Part shown: positions 50,901 through 57,933 of the stretch, piece by piece
Layout: every line of letters begins with the position of its first letter
How positions within the stretch are numbered: the first letter of the stretch is position 1
Assembly (NCBI GenBank): GCA_016788295.1
Contig: JAEUSY010000038.1
Location: 1-64,000, forward strand
Reading direction: 5' to 3'
Source: Flavobacteriales bacterium
Lineage (GTDB): Bacteria > Bacteroidota > Bacteroidia > Flavobacteriales_F > PHOS-HE28
Length of the DNA stretch: 64,000 nt
The notes under the pieces: generated by a model
Told to the model about the DNA's origin: nothing
Database searches by the model: none
The model's input: the letters and a program-made list of their open reading frames with translations, nothing else
Translations under genes and position numbers: made by a program

Positions 50901-51401
50901 GAACACCTGCACCATCTCCTGCTCGGCACAGCTCACAAACGCTTTCACCGGCGATCCCGCGAAGACCACATCGGCCGGTTCGTTCTCCGTGAGCACGCTA
51001 CGCACCGTGGCCTTCAGCGTGAGGTCCACAATGCTCACTTCATCGCTTACCTGACACACCACCCATGCCTCGTTGTTGGTGCGTGCTCGCACGGTAACGG
51101 GGTCGAGGCCCACCGGTATGCTGGCGCTGTGGACGAGGCCTGCGGCCGTAATGGAGTACACCTCCAGACTGTTGTTGCCTGTGTTCACGGCCAGCAGCTT
51201 CGTGCCATCGGGCGTCATGTCCAACGGATGCACATGTGCCGACTCGAAATTGGTGAAGGTGTTCGCAGGTACGCTTTTACCGTTGCCTTGATCGCGACTT
51301 TCATCGCCCGTCTCCAAGGCGTTGAAGGCCGAAAGTGCGGCAACCCCAAGGACCAACGCAAGGGCGATAGAGGAACGATGCTGGGTGATGCGTGCGCTCA
51401 T
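47997..51401 (-). CDS. Large secreted YVTN-propeller/cytochrome c protein with dockerin-like tail
   Basis: About 1134 residues from ATG 51401 (MSARITQHRSSIALALVLGV, signal). The N-terminal half is a YVTN-type beta-propeller (HPLDMTPDGTKLLAVNTGNN, PRALAVSPDGSTVYCAFFES, GPTGIVLDEVRTRGYVLNKF). Two haem c sites follow: CGSCHVDARWDR at about 525 and NCSHCHQTGSGRG at about 675, in the style of di-haem peroxidase/MauG-like proteins. The end carries two dockerin-like repeats (GDVSGDGVLKYTNAGNDRDP and DVNLDGVVKYTNADNDRDP). Exported and probably surface-displayed; substrate unknown. Confidence 0.82.
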   Translation of the reverse strand: MSARITQHRSSIALALVLGVAALSAFNALETGDESRDQGNGKSVPANTFTNFESAHVHPLDMTPDGTKLLAVNTGNNSLEVYSITAAGLVHSASIPVGLDPVTVRARTNNEAWVVCQVSDEVSIVDLTLKATVRSVLTENEPADVVFAGSPVKAFVSCAEQEMVQVFDPANLAAAPTQVLLKGEQPRALAVSPDGSTVYCAFFESGNQTTVIPGNTFHAGGFCSVQGGACTTVTSDVTHPAGPYGGVVPVPNAGTGFQPPMNPNNPAMPGNHSLVVRKNAAGQWMDDNGGNWTNIVTGGITGTSRIAGWDMPDRDVAMINANSPSTASVTYKNHLGNILMAMAVHPQSGEVYVVGTDATNEVRFEPNLKGKFLRVNVSRFAPAGGPLIADLNPHINYGTHTSAPVLRKQSIGDPRGIVWKADGSKAYVTGMGSNNVITIAATGSRVMQEPIVVGEGPTGIVLDEVRTRGYVLNKFDGSISTIDLATDRETDRTTFFDPTPEVIKKGRKHLYNTHTGSGHGHISCGSCHVDARWDRLAWDLGNPAGDMVTVNDPAGNKTFHPMKGLKTTQFLIDIINRGTGKLHWRGDKGGFHDFAGAFADLQGADAPLDAVSMQEFADFLDACWHVPNPYRTIRPDSSVAASVERMPNRVRFTGTTFQTVPAAGVRLFVAVNVNCSHCHQTGSGRGHLPGNGSNTNQGTQVVMTNNTNMVPDLRTVYRKNGFFYTTTECTSGFGLMADGIMETRFNNPGVSGHYFGDYEPELLSWSGGITQENSPPSHQFDLVHTVHDALPAVGMRMTINGSAGSVGRVGSLRNWVNKYPSDYALVVKGRWNGELRGFHYLGADNYQPDQNGAAPVTHAQLVAHAQAGNPLTWTVVHPSTMLRHGVDRDMDGIYDYLDGDAELALTMLLEGPLQGTQMRTLLHSSGLLPQTDPQGSGVVMTQAVFDRQGSAAPVDWVWVELRDATNSTVIVDERAAIVQANGKVVMPDGNSPLVFPDATRGNYHVVVRHRNHLGVMTALALPFGNGVQVVDLSSPSTATFGTDARKALGDLRVLWAGDVSGDGVLKYTNAGNDRDPILSRIGGVTPTGTAVGYHPEDVNLDGVVKYTNADNDRDPILQNIGGVIPTNSREEQLP

Positions 51402-51531
51402 GGGCAAATGCTGGTTCAAGAATGTATTCCGGCCCGCCAATGCACCACACTTCCTCTCCCGCTGAGGCCAAACCGAACGGTAAGCTAATAAATCGGCATG
51501 AGATCATGCAACACGCGAGGCCCGCGCGTCG

Positions 51532-54126
51532 TCAGAAGCGGTGCGCCAGGGTCACTGTTCGCTTGTACTTTTCCACATTGCCTTCAAGGTCGTATACCTC
51601 CATGAGGATGATGTATGGACCGATTCGGCCTTTGTCGCCGCCATCCAGGAGGCCGTCCCAACTGATGGCTCCCTCCGTCCCAAGAAGCAGGTTCTCCATC
51701 AACTTGCGCACTTCACGACCGGCAATGTCATACACGCTCATGTTCCCCACGAAGCCCGGCTCATCGAAACGGTAGGCAATGGTGAGCAGGTCCTGGTATC
51801 CATCGTTGTCCGGGCTGAAAATGGCCGGGTCGATGGTGACCTCGCCCGTGGCGGAAGGCACCTCGGCGTATTGCGAATTGACGAAGCCCGGCGTTGCGCG
51901 CCCTGCGATATCGGAGGCCGTATGCCAATTGGTGGGATCGTCCGTAGGTCGATCAGGATTCACACGCTCCAGGCTGTAACCCTCGGTCTTGCCCACCAGC
52001 ACGAAGTGCAGATCATCGTCGTACCGGAACAGGTCGACCACCGTGTTCGCAGCATCGGTAAGCACCACGGCACCATTGTCGTTGTTGTAGCTGGGCAGGG
52101 TGGTCTGCAGGAAGCGCTCGCTGCGGCTCTGCGGATAGCGCGAAATGATGTCGGCGGAGTTCGGTGTGAGCAGGATGTACTCACCGGGCAGCAGGAGCAC
52201 GGTCTCTGTGGTGATGGTACGGTAGTTGGCAATGGCCCCGTTGGTCTCGTTGGCCAGTTGCAGCCCACCCAGGCTCACGGTCTTTGCCGAGCGGTTGTAG
52301 ATCTCCACAAAGTCGCTGCCAGTACCCACTGGATCATAGAGCACTTCGTTGATCACCAGATCGCCAGGTAGAACGGGCTCGGGCAAAGCGAAGGTGGCCG
52401 AGTTAGAGGCAGAGATCACGTTGCCCACGCAGTCGGTCACACCTGAAACCGTAACGGTGTAGAATACGCCCTCCGTTAGCGGCTGGGCCAGTACCAAGCG
52501 CACACGGTCGTTGGTACCAAGGACAGGATCGGCAACGGTAATGGACATCGCGGGCACGATCACATAACCTCCTGTCGAAAGCGAAGCCGCGTCCATCGGT
52601 TCGCTGAAGACCAGTTCCAATTGGCTGTTGCCGATCACCTGCACGCTTTGTAACGTGGGCGGCACCACATCGGGCGTGGGGTCGAACATGCTGTTGACCA
52701 CTCCCGGTGTACCTCCTGCGGGCGCATTGCTCGCGATCCAGTTGGTTGCACCGGAGCATGGTGTGCTGGGGTTGATCTGTTCCAAGGTCCAACCGCCACT
52801 TTCCTTATTGCTGTCCCCGTACCAACTTAGCGCATAGCTCACCGCATCGATCAGTGTGTTGTCCGGAGCAGTGAGTGCCAGGTTGTCGCCGTCGTTGTTC
52901 AATGAGGGCAGGCTGCTTACCGCAATGCGTTCGCTCACCGAGGCGAACAAGGGTGAATTGGACGTGCTCGTAATGATCACATGCTGGCCGGGACCAAGCG
53001 CATACGAGGGAAGCGTGGCCGTGCTGGTACCATCGGTGAACTTCCACCCGGCCAGATCGAAGGTTTTGTTCGTAGTGGTATTGAACAGCTCAACGAACTC
53101 CGCATCCGGCAGACCCACCGTGGGTGACGGGTCCGCCATGAACTCGTTGATGACCACATCGCGGAACTCCGCCACCGCAGGCACCACCCACGAAAAGTCC
53201 GTTGAGGCATTGCCAGCAGTATTTCCGCTCAGGTCCTGCGCCCCGTTGGACAGCAGGCTGTACGTGTTGTTCGCGGTGAGCGCAATGGCTGGGCTAACAT
53301 GCACCAGCGCAGGATCGCTTCCGTCCAATGTGGCTCCGCTCACCCCGATGAAGGGAATGATGTCGTAGTTCCCGATCGCTGCTGCGGTCAAGGGTTCGCT
53401 GTACACCACGTCCACGTTGGTGGCGCTGGTGGCCGTTACGCTCACGATCGCTGGCGGCGTCAGGTCCACCGGGATATTACCCACCACGAAGTCGTCGAAG
53501 TAGTGGTTATTGACCGGCCCTGCGGCACTGCTCTGTTCAATGCGGACCCCGAAGTGCGTACTTGAAACAACGGCCGCATCCGTCAAAGGGCCCACGCTGG
53601 CGAAGGTGCCCGTGTTGCCATCATCGAAGAACAGCATCCACGCCAGGTCGGTGGTGCGCTCCACGCGTATCCGGAACGGGTTGCTGGAACTTCCGTTCAC
53701 GATGCCGTCGGCACTCACCAGCACCGAGGTGTTCACCCCGGCCACGCGCTTGAACAACTCCACCCTATCGGCCGTGCCGCCCACCCGCACGAACCAGCCG
53801 TTCTGCGCGAGCGAGAGGTCAGCGTTGTCGGCCATCAGGTACATGTCCACATAGTTGGCGCCGCTGGTGGAGAACCGCAGGTCCATGAACCATTCCCACC
53901 GTGCATCGCTGGCCAATGTGCTCGGCGTGCTCAGGTAGAAGTTGGCGGCGCCCGGACTATTGCTGCGCAGCATCTGGTCGCCACCCTGGTCCACCACCGT
54001 GAACAAGCTCGTGCTGCCGCTCCATGCCGGTGCGTTGGTGAAGTCGCCATCCTCCAGGTCATCGGTGAACTGGGCCATGGCGCACACCGGCAACAGCGCT
54101 GCAAGCAGGAGGTACGGACGGTTCAT
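51532..54126 (-). CDS. Large secreted lamin-tail-domain protein with C-terminal sorting-type domain
   Basis: About 864 residues from ATG 54126 (MNRPYLLLAALLPVCAMAQ, signal peptide). A lectin-like beta domain (about 20-190) is followed by an Ig-like region (VDVVYSEPLTAAAIGNYDII), lamin-tail domain 1 (VVINEFMADPSPTVGLPDAE), a further Ig-like region (LELVFSEPMDAASLSTGGYV) and lamin-tail domain 2 (LVINEVLYDPVGTGSDFVEI). The C-terminus (DPAIFSPDNDGYQDLLTIAY, VYDIAGREVRKLMENLLLG, ISWDGLLDGGDKGRIGPYI) resembles FlgD-like/gliding-type C-terminal domains. T9SS export is likely. Confidence 0.83.
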   Translation of the reverse strand: MNRPYLLLAALLPVCAMAQFTDDLEDGDFTNAPAWSGSTSLFTVVDQGGDQMLRSNSPGAANFYLSTPSTLASDARWEWFMDLRFSTSGANYVDMYLMADNADLSLAQNGWFVRVGGTADRVELFKRVAGVNTSVLVSADGIVNGSSSNPFRIRVERTTDLAWMLFFDDGNTGTFASVGPLTDAAVVSSTHFGVRIEQSSAAGPVNNHYFDDFVVGNIPVDLTPPAIVSVTATSATNVDVVYSEPLTAAAIGNYDIIPFIGVSGATLDGSDPALVHVSPAIALTANNTYSLLSNGAQDLSGNTAGNASTDFSWVVPAVAEFRDVVINEFMADPSPTVGLPDAEFVELFNTTTNKTFDLAGWKFTDGTSTATLPSYALGPGQHVIITSTSNSPLFASVSERIAVSSLPSLNNDGDNLALTAPDNTLIDAVSYALSWYGDSNKESGGWTLEQINPSTPCSGATNWIASNAPAGGTPGVVNSMFDPTPDVVPPTLQSVQVIGNSQLELVFSEPMDAASLSTGGYVIVPAMSITVADPVLGTNDRVRLVLAQPLTEGVFYTVTVSGVTDCVGNVISASNSATFALPEPVLPGDLVINEVLYDPVGTGSDFVEIYNRSAKTVSLGGLQLANETNGAIANYRTITTETVLLLPGEYILLTPNSADIISRYPQSRSERFLQTTLPSYNNDNGAVVLTDAANTVVDLFRYDDDLHFVLVGKTEGYSLERVNPDRPTDDPTNWHTASDIAGRATPGFVNSQYAEVPSATGEVTIDPAIFSPDNDGYQDLLTIAYRFDEPGFVGNMSVYDIAGREVRKLMENLLLGTEGAISWDGLLDGGDKGRIGPYIILMEVYDLEGNVEKYKRTVTLAHRF

Positions 54127-54167
54127 CGAGTAGCGGATCATGCCCGATGGGCGGGGTTGAAAGGTAG

Positions 54168-54175
54168 TACTTTCG
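54168..54175 (+). promoter_or_regulatory. Promoter -7-like box TACTTTCG upstream of asd
   Basis: TACTTTCG fits TAnnTTTG with one change, 27 nt before the ATG at 54203, in the 76-bp divergent gap between asd and the lamin-tail gene. Confidence 0.35.
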
Positions 54176-54202
54176 GCTCCCGTTGAACGATCACAAAAGA
54201 GC

Positions 54203-55198
54203 ATGAAAGTCGCTGTTGTCGGGGCCACCGGACTGGTCGGTGGTGTCATGTTGAAAGTACTGGAGGAGCGCGGGTTCCCGGTAACGGAACTGCTGCCCGT
54301 GGCCACCGCGAAGAGCGTGGGCGGCACCATCACATTCAAAGGGAAGGAGGTGGTGATCATCGGCATGGAAGAGGCCATTGCACGTCGACCGGACGTGGCG
54401 CTCTTTTCCGCCGGTGGTGGCACTTCGCTGGAGTGGGCACCGCGCTTCGCCGAGGTGGGCTGCACCGTGATCGACAACAGCAGCGCTTGGCGCATGGAGC
54501 CGGACAAGCAGCTGGTGGTGCCCGAAGTGAACGGCCACCTGCTCACGGCCAACGACCGCATCATTGCGAACCCCAATTGCAGCACCATCCAATTGGTGAT
54601 GGCCCTTGCTCCACTGCATGCCGCACTGGGCGTGGAACGCGTGGTGGTGAGCACCTACCAGGCCGTTACGGGCACTGGGATGAAGGCCGTGCAACAACTG
54701 GAGAACGAGCGCCTGGGGGTGGATGGCGAAATGGCCTATCCCTTCCCCATCGATCGCAATGTGATCCCGCGCTGTGATGTGTTCACCGACAACGGCTACA
54801 CCAAGGAGGAGATGAAGCTGGTGAACGAGACCAAAAAGATCCTCGACCCGGCGATCCGTGTAACGGCCACCGCAGTGCGTGTGCCGGTAACTGGCGGCCA
54901 CAGCGAGTCGGTGAACATCGAGTTCGCACGCGAGTTCGAATTGGATGCCGTGCGCGATCTGCTGCGCGCCGCACCAGGGGTTCTCCTGCTTGATGACCCC
55001 GCGCACGACAGCTACCCGATGCCCATCATCGCACAGGGCCGCGATGAGGTGTTCGTGGGCCGCCTGCGCCGCGATGAAACACAGCCTCGCACGCTCAACC
55101 TCTGGATCGTGGCCGACAACCTCCGCAAAGGCGCTGCCACCAATGCTGTGCAGATCGCCGAATTGCTGGTGCGTGCCGGCCATCTCGGCCGCCAGTAG
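54203..55198 (+). CDS. asd: Aspartate-semialdehyde dehydrogenase
   Basis: The enzyme reduces aspartyl-4-phosphate to aspartate semialdehyde, the branch point to lysine/diaminopimelate, threonine and methionine. The 331-residue protein has the NADP-binding start MKVAVVGATGLVGGVMLKVL, the active-site Cys in IANPNCSTIQLVMALAPLH, and the catalytic His in VRVPVTGGHSESVNIEF. STYQAVTGTGMKAVQQLENE is also diagnostic. Normal length. Confidence 0.96.
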   Translation: MKVAVVGATGLVGGVMLKVLEERGFPVTELLPVATAKSVGGTITFKGKEVVIIGMEEAIARRPDVALFSAGGGTSLEWAPRFAEVGCTVIDNSSAWRMEPDKQLVVPEVNGHLLTANDRIIANPNCSTIQLVMALAPLHAALGVERVVVSTYQAVTGTGMKAVQQLENERLGVDGEMAYPFPIDRNVIPRCDVFTDNGYTKEEMKLVNETKKILDPAIRVTATAVRVPVTGGHSESVNIEFAREFELDAVRDLLRAAPGVLLLDDPAHDSYPMPIIAQGRDEVFVGRLRRDETQPRTLNLWIVADNLRKGAATNAVQIAELLVRAGHLGRQ

Positions 55199-55261
55199 TG
55201 CGTAACAATACGTGAGTGGCCCGGTCGTTCAAAAGCCACCGTCAACCCGATACCCACGCCC

Positions 55262-56158
55262 ATGAAAGCAGCGTCCCTCCTCGTCGGCATCCTGTTGTGC
55301 AACGTGGCGCTGGCCCAGGAGGGCGACAGGCCACCGACCGCCCTCGGACATGCCTATGTGGCCGGCGGTGGCTTCTTCGCTGGCGAAGGCACGCTCTTCC
55401 CGCAGGACATCACGCGGATCACCACGGGTTCAACCCTGTTCACAGGTGATCTATCCGCTTACAAGAACTACGACCACTACGGCGACCCCTTCATCATGGG
55501 CGCCGGGCTGTTCACCGGTGGCCTTAGCGTACACCCCCTGCGAAAGGTCAATGCGCCCGGACCGGAACTACGGCTCGGGTTCATTTATGGAGGGCGTTCG
55601 GGCCGCAGCGCGTATTACAGCCGTTTGGATTCAAGTCCCTACGACACGCTGACCTCGGGCCAGACCGGCGACCAGTACTACGTGGATTCCGTGTGGGGCA
55701 GCAGCTACGCCATCGCCCAGACCTACGAACGCTTCGGGCTCGATGCCGCGCTGGTGTGGCATACGCAGGGACGCTGGAGCATCCACGCTGGCGTGGGCAT
55801 CATGGCCGGTGTGCTCGCCAACGTACGGACCACCATCCAATACGAGGAGTTCAGTGGGGTGTCCGCCGCAAGCACCAGCTCCTCTTCCGGTAATTATTAC
55901 CCCTATGCCTACGGTTACTATGGTACGGGCGACTACAGCTCATCCTCCGAAACGCTGCAACGTGGAACCGGGTGGTGGACCAGCCTGTACACGCCCTTGG
56001 GGCTCGACTTCCGCTTTGGCCGTACCGGCGATTTCTGGATCCGCGTGCATGCCTTCATGGAACTCAGGCCGCAACTGGTGGTGCAGCATACCACCGACCT
56101 CGGCACCACCACCAGCTTCGGTGCGCAGAGCCTGTTCGGGCTGCGGTTCAGGCTCTGA
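55262..56158 (+). CDS. Hypothetical outer-membrane or periplasmic protein
   Basis: A 298-residue protein with signal peptide MKAASLLVGILLCNVALAQ. The mature part is Gly/Tyr/Ser-rich with alternating strands (AYVAGGGFFAGEGTLFPQD, MGAGLFTGGLSVHPLRKV, GPELRLGFIYGGRSG, SIHAGVGIMAGVLANVRTTI, FWIRVHAFMELRPQLVV) and a final aromatic residue pattern FGLRFRL, suggestive of a beta barrel. A Ser/Tyr-rich loop (SSSSGNYYPYAYGYYGTGDY) sits in the middle. No known family was recognised. It is convergent with lspA, whose stop follows directly. Confidence 0.6.
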   Translation: MKAASLLVGILLCNVALAQEGDRPPTALGHAYVAGGGFFAGEGTLFPQDITRITTGSTLFTGDLSAYKNYDHYGDPFIMGAGLFTGGLSVHPLRKVNAPGPELRLGFIYGGRSGRSAYYSRLDSSPYDTLTSGQTGDQYYVDSVWGSSYAIAQTYERFGLDAALVWHTQGRWSIHAGVGIMAGVLANVRTTIQYEEFSGVSAASTSSSSGNYYPYAYGYYGTGDYSSSSETLQRGTGWWTSLYTPLGLDFRFGRTGDFWIRVHAFMELRPQLVVQHTTDLGTTTSFGAQSLFGLRFRL

Positions 56159-56830
56159 TCAGACGGGCTGGGATGGCGATCCCTCAGTAGGGGGAAGGTC
56201 GCCTTCGGTCACTTGCGCGGCAGCTTGCTCTTCGGGCTTGGCGGCGTGTGGCCGTTGAACCAGGATGAAGAGCGCCACGCCGACCGTGATGGCCGCATCC
56301 GCTATGTTGAAGACCGGCCTGAAGAAGACCATGTGCTCTCCTCCCCAGATCGGCATCCATTCGGGCAGGCGACCCTTCCACAGCGGGAAGTAGAACATGT
56401 CCACCACGGCACCATGCAGCAGCGGCGCATAACCGCCACCGGGAGGAAGGAAAATGGCACGACGGAACGGTGTGCTCTCACTGAACAGCACACCGTAGAA
56501 GGTGCTGTCGATGATGTTGCCCAGTGCGCCAGCGAAGATCAATGCCACACTGAACACCAGCATGCGGCTGGCACCGGTACGCGTCATCTTCAGCAGGGCG
56601 TAGCCGATACCCCCCACGGCAACAATGCGGAGCAGGGTCAGCAGCAACTTGCCCCATTCGCCACCGAACTCGAGACCGAAGGCCATGCCCCGGTTCTCGA
56701 TGAAATGCAGGAACGCATGGTTCCCAAAAAGGGGGATCGCCGTGTCGTAAAGGAACGTGAGCTTCACCCACACCTTCAACACCTGATCGGCGATCAACAC
56801 CGATAGGATGACGGCCAGTGCGCGCTTCAA
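56159..56830 (-). CDS. lspA: Lipoprotein signal peptidase (signal peptidase II)
   Basis: LspA cleaves prolipoprotein signal peptides after diacylglyceryl modification. The 223-residue membrane protein has four helices. The catalytic aspartates lie in GALGNIIDSTFYG and VFNIADAAITVG. HFIENRGMAFGLEFGG is the conserved loop. Between the two catalytic motifs there is a longer periplasmic insertion (PPGGGYAPLLHGAVVDMFYF, LPEWMPIWGGEHMVFFRP), as is usual in Bacteroidota. The C-terminal tail is Ala/Glu/Pro-rich. Several lipoproteins in this window would be substrates. Confidence 0.94.
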   Translation of the reverse strand: MKRALAVILSVLIADQVLKVWVKLTFLYDTAIPLFGNHAFLHFIENRGMAFGLEFGGEWGKLLLTLLRIVAVGGIGYALLKMTRTGASRMLVFSVALIFAGALGNIIDSTFYGVLFSESTPFRRAIFLPPGGGYAPLLHGAVVDMFYFPLWKGRLPEWMPIWGGEHMVFFRPVFNIADAAITVGVALFILVQRPHAAKPEEQAAAQVTEGDLPPTEGSPSQPV

Positions 56831-56861
56831 GTTCGTCGGTTGACGGTCCGGAACGAAGGGC

Positions 56862-57884
56862 TTAGTTGCCCATCTGCTGCTTGGCCTCGATGCTCAGGGT
56901 GGCATGGGGGACCAGGCGCAAACGCTCCTTGCTGATCAGGCGACCGGTAACGCGGCAGATGCCGTAGGTCTTGTTGCGGATCCGCAGCAGGGCATCCTCC
57001 AGGTGCTTGATGAACTTCTCCTGGCGGGCGGCCAGCTGGGCGGTCTCCTCGCGGCTCAGCGTCTCACTGCCGTCCTCGATCATCTTGAACGAGGGGCTGG
57101 TGTCGTCGGTACCGTTGTTGTCCGTGTTGGCCAGGGTCTGCTTCAGCAGGTCGTAGTCCTTGCGGGCCTCTTCCAGCTTCTTCATGATCAGCTCCTTGAA
57201 CTCGGACAGCTCATCATCGGAGTAACGGGCCTTGTCGGCGCTCTCCAACGTGGACACCTGCTTCTTCACCACGGGCGGGGCCATGGGGCGGTTGGGGGCC
57301 ACCACTTGGGTGACGAGCGGTTGCTTGGACGAGGGGGCGCTGGACTCTTTGGTCTCCTTCTTCACGGGTGCTTGCTTCACAGGTTTGGGGGCGGGTGCCG
57401 GTTTCTCGGCCTTGGGCGCAGGGGCCACCGCCTTCGGGGCCGGTTTCACCTCCACCTTTTTCACGGGTGCGGGCTTCGCCGGAGCTACTTCTTTCCTGGC
57501 CACGGGCTTGGCGGGGGCCTTGGGGGCCACCTTCTTCGCTACGGGCTTCTCGGCCTTCTTGGGAGCGGCCTTCTTCACCACCACGGGCTTGGCCTGTTTG
57601 GCGGCCTTCTTCGCCACGGGCTTGGCTGCGGCCTTCTTGGGGGCGGGCTTCACCACCTTCTTGGCCACGACCTTTTTCGCCGGAGCCTTCTTCACCGGTT
57701 TTGCGGGCTTGGCGGCCTTCTTGGCAGCGGGCTTCGCCTTGGCCACCACCTTCTTGGCGACTGGTTTCGCCTTGGCCGGCTTGGCCGTCTTCTTGGCAGC
57801 GACCTTCACCACTTTCTTGGGTGCAGGTTTCGCAGCCTTTTTGGCGGGCTTTGCAGCCTTTTTGGGAGCGGGTTTCTTGGCCAT
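56862..57884 (-). CDS. DksA/TraR-like regulator with histone H1-like AKP-rich N-terminal tail
   Basis: About 340 residues from ATG 57884 (MAKKPAPKKAAKPAKKAAKP). Residues 1-190 are a lysine/alanine/proline-rich low-complexity tail of the histone H1 kind. A helical coiled coil follows (FKELIMKKLEEARKDYDLLK), and the C-terminus is a TraR/DksA zinc-finger-like module (HLEDALLRIRNKTYGICRVT, GRLISKERLRLVPHATLSIE). Only one cysteine of the usual four remains, so zinc binding is doubtful. It could bind DNA through the tail and RNA polymerase through the C-terminus. A TATATTTG promoter box lies 28 nt upstream of the ATG. Confidence 0.82.
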   Translation of the reverse strand: MAKKPAPKKAAKPAKKAAKPAPKKVVKVAAKKTAKPAKAKPVAKKVVAKAKPAAKKAAKPAKPVKKAPAKKVVAKKVVKPAPKKAAAKPVAKKAAKQAKPVVVKKAAPKKAEKPVAKKVAPKAPAKPVARKEVAPAKPAPVKKVEVKPAPKAVAPAPKAEKPAPAPKPVKQAPVKKETKESSAPSSKQPLVTQVVAPNRPMAPPVVKKQVSTLESADKARYSDDELSEFKELIMKKLEEARKDYDLLKQTLANTDNNGTDDTSPSFKMIEDGSETLSREETAQLAARQEKFIKHLEDALLRIRNKTYGICRVTGRLISKERLRLVPHATLSIEAKQQMGN

Positions 57885-57911
57885 GGCGAACCGGGGATTT
57901 TTCGAGATCCG

Positions 57912-57919
57912 CAAATATA
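57912..57919 (-). promoter_or_regulatory. Promoter -7 box TATATTTG upstream of the DksA-like gene
   Basis: On the minus strand TATATTTG is an exact TAnnTTTG match, 28 nt before the ATG at 57884, within the gap after ileS. It suggests independent transcription. Confidence 0.5.
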
Positions 57920-57933
57920 GTCGGAATGGCCCG

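Noticed and set aside
54127-54654. N-terminal extension of the lamin-tail protein
   Set aside because: It is antisense to asd; the signal peptide begins at 54126, so the extension is an artefact of an open frame.
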